Position numbers and translations under genes: made by a program
Source of the DNA: Spirosomataceae bacterium TFI 002
GTDB lineage: Bacteria > Bacteroidota > Bacteroidia > Cytophagales > Spirosomataceae
Direction of reading: 5' to 3'
DNA length: 64,000 nucleotides
NCBI GenBank assembly: GCA_900230115.1
Contig: LT907983.1
Location: 2,232,001 to 2,296,000, forward strand
In this document: piece after piece, positions 62,375 to 64,000 of the stretch
Layout: each line of letters begins with the position of its first letter
Position numbering within the stretch: the stretch's first letter is position 1
The notes under the pieces: model-generated
Told to the model about the DNA's origin: nothing
The model's input: the letters and a program-made list of their open reading frames with translations, nothing else
Database searches by the model: none

Positions 62375-63769
62375 ATGAAAAGAATTTGTGTAAGTGGATT
62401 TCTACTACTCTTAAGTAGTCTTTTTGCTTATCCTCAGTTACCCAAACTCATGGTAACAAGCTCTCGTAGATTTATAAAAACCGATGAAGGGAAGCCATTT
62501 TTTTGGCAAGGAGATACTGCTTGGGAGTTATTTCATAGATTAACCAAAGAAGAAACAGAGCAATACCTCGAAAAGCGAGCAAGCCAAGGTTTCAATGTTG
62601 TACAAGCAGTTGCCCTTGCAGAAATTGATGGACTTAACACTCCGAATGCACTTGGGGAATTGCCCTTTATTAACCTAAACTCTCTAAAGCCGAACGAGGC
62701 ATATTTTGATCACATAGACTGGGTCATTGACAAGGCAGCTAAGCATGGAATTTATATCGCACTACTCCCAACTTGGGGTGACAAACTTTTCAAAAACTCC
62801 TGGGGAGTAGGGCCCGAGGTTTTCAATACCGAAAATGCTAAAATTTTTGGTCAGTACATGGGGCAAAAGTTCAAATACAAGACCAACGTTATATGGATAC
62901 TAGGCGGTGACAGAAACCCTCGAGAAAATAGTGAAGATGTGGAAGTATGGCAACAAATGGCTGGAGGTATTCAGCAAGGAACAGGGCAGGCAACCTTGAT
63001 GAGTTTTCACCCACAACCCGCCTCTCCCGGTGGTTCGTCCAATTGGTTTCATCAAGATCGCTGGCTAGATTTCAATATGCATCAAACAGGCCATTGCCCT
63101 AATCAGCCCACTTATAGAAAAATCTTACACGATTATCACTTAAGTCCCAAAAAACCAGTGATAGATGGGGAGCCTCTTTATGAAGACCACCCTAATTGTT
63201 TCAATGCTCGTGAACAAGGATATAGCAACCCTCGAGATATTAGACGAATAATGTATTGGAATGTATTTGCTGGTGCCTTTGGACAAACTTATGGTTGTCA
63301 TGACGTATGGCAAATGTATGATTTGGACAAAACGGGAATAAATGGACCGCTAAGGCCTTGGCATGAAGCATTGGATTTGCCCATGGCTAACCAAGTCAAG
63401 CATTTAAAAAACTTGATCATGTCTAGAGATTATTTTTCCAGAATCCCTGCACTAGAAATGGTACTTACTGAACAAGAAGATGACAATTCTTTTGTAATAG
63501 CAACTCGAGATAGTGGCGGCAAGTATGCAATGATCTATTTTCCTACCTATAAGGAAGTCACTCTCGACTTAACAGTTTTAAAAGCTAAAAAAATACAAGG
63601 AACTTGGTACGACCCTCGTACGGGAGCTTCTTTTCCCGGATTCGTAACAAAGCCAATGGAACATCTCAAGGTTAGGCCACCAGTTAAGGAAAATGTTGAC
63701 TGGGTACTTGTTTTAGATGCCGTAGGAGCCAATTACCCGAAGCCTGGTAACCATTTGCCGAGAGACTAG
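62375..63769 (+). CDS. GH140-like (DUF4038) secreted glycosidase
   Basis: The 464-residue secreted protein resembles the DUF4038 apiosidase family (GH140): signal peptide (LLLLSSLFAYPQ), then RRFIKTDEGKPFFWQGDTAW, EQYLEKRASQGFNVVQAVAL, WILGGDRNPRENSED with candidate acid D179, and PVIDGEPLYEDHPNC with candidate nucleophile E266. The last 90 residues (ALEMVLTEQEDDNSFVIATR onward) look like the DUF5060/collagen-binding-type beta tail. GH140 enzymes act on apiose-bearing pectin; here the substrate is inferred only. Confidence 0.82.
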   Translation: MKRICVSGFLLLLSSLFAYPQLPKLMVTSSRRFIKTDEGKPFFWQGDTAWELFHRLTKEETEQYLEKRASQGFNVVQAVALAEIDGLNTPNALGELPFINLNSLKPNEAYFDHIDWVIDKAAKHGIYIALLPTWGDKLFKNSWGVGPEVFNTENAKIFGQYMGQKFKYKTNVIWILGGDRNPRENSEDVEVWQQMAGGIQQGTGQATLMSFHPQPASPGGSSNWFHQDRWLDFNMHQTGHCPNQPTYRKILHDYHLSPKKPVIDGEPLYEDHPNCFNAREQGYSNPRDIRRIMYWNVFAGAFGQTYGCHDVWQMYDLDKTGINGPLRPWHEALDLPMANQVKHLKNLIMSRDYFSRIPALEMVLTEQEDDNSFVIATRDSGGKYAMIYFPTYKEVTLDLTVLKAKKIQGTWYDPRTGASFPGFVTKPMEHLKVRPPVKENVDWVLVLDAVGANYPKPGNHLPRD

Positions 63770-64000
63770 CTTCGACGACATTTCGCTTCTAATTATTACA
63801 TTTTCGTGTCTGGAAGCTCAGCTACCCGTAGCAAGGGCATTATGAGTATTGACTGAGATTCAATACTCATCAAACTTGGCCGTAAATACCATGGTCGTCG
63901 AAGTCAACTGAAAACTAGCTTCGACAACGTCTCACTAGCAATCTTAACATTTTCGTGTCTGGCAGCTCAGCTACCTGAAGCAAGGGCGTTATGAGTGTTG
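63770..64000. repeat. 149-bp-period structured repeat, runs off window
   Basis: A unit opens with CTAGCTTCGAC at 63766 and again at 63915 (period 149 bp); the second is cut by the window edge. The roughly 86 bp that overlap are about four-fifths identical, with shared ACATTTTCGTGTCTGG and AGCTCAGCTAC cores. Unit 1 is closed by CTTCGACGAC (63770-63779) and its complement GTCGTCGAAG (63894-63903), and contains a perfect 10-bp stem ATGAGTATTG (63842-63851) with CAATACTCAT (63861-63870). This looks like a small palindromic mobile repeat or RNA element. Confidence 0.65.

Noticed and set aside
1-64000. CRISPR arrays, tRNA or rRNA genes
   Set aside because: No regularly spaced short direct repeats and no cloverleaf or rRNA-like segments were recognised in the gaps.

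Overview
The window looks like a chromosomal segment of a low-GC Bacteroidota bacterium, most likely of the Cytophagales type (inference). The grounds are: repeated TAnnTTTG promoter boxes, some with a TTG element about 20 bp upstream; many lipoproteins and secreted proteins with short N-terminal signals; a DUF1800/DUF1501/PA14 surface-protein operon; an FG-GAP-sugar isomerase fusion; and Bacteroidota-style PurM, HPF, SRP and S12/S7 proteins. No rRNA, tRNA, CRISPR array, phage or plasmid genes were seen. Several well-supported genes appear to start with TTG.

Layout. 1-5.3 kb: a serpin cut by the window edge with a lipoprotein, a CDP-alcohol phosphatidyltransferase, an HPF-like ribosome factor with an acidic partner, and a nucleoside transporter whose frame breaks in a G7 run. 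5.3-8.7 kb: a beta-barrel-like protein, a tandem family of small lipoproteins and a gene-poor stretch. 8.7-15 kb: cysteine desulfurase, Lrp regulator divergent from ornithine aminotransferase plus an MFS transporter, DinB-like protein, GDSL hydrolase and a DUF6503-like lipoprotein. 15-28 kb: FG-GAP/isomerase fusion, a GT-C-like membrane protein, PnuC, GT2, TerC, a LuxE-like synthetase abutting a giant SF1 helicase, and an orphan histidine kinase. 28-37.4 kb: hemA overlapping a subclass B1 metallo-beta-lactamase gene, a DoxX-like protein, hydrolase and lactonase lipoproteins, ffh, and rpsL-rpsG as an isolated two-gene operon. 37.5-40.9 kb: an HxlR regulator divergent from its likely target oxidoreductase, a thioesterase and a small overlapping gene pair.

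40.9-59.6 kb is bracketed by two apparently identical 1718-bp IS1182-type elements in inverted orientation. Between them lies a cluster of envelope genes (DUF1361, DgkA, a membrane protein, a winged-helix regulator, DUF2809, an MpaB-like protein and a CreD-like protein) in two transcription units, each preceded by the same TACTTTG-N5-CAAAGTA palindrome. I propose these are operators of the encoded regulator. TauE/DUF2490, purM, the DUF1800-DUF1501-PA14 operon, a CPBP protease, and a REP-associated transposase followed by three REP-like palindromes complete this interval. 59.7-64 kb: dusB, a tandem DUF6134-like pair, a GH140-like glycosidase, and a 149-bp-period structured repeat at the right edge.

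The strongest items for follow-up are the two-operator winged-helix/CreD regulon, the RAYT-REP pair, the B1 beta-lactamase overlapping hemA, the nupC slippery G7 site, the mirror-image HxlR promoters, and the inverted-repeat-bounded 149-bp units at the end. All family names come from recognition of motifs in the translated sequence; no database search was run.
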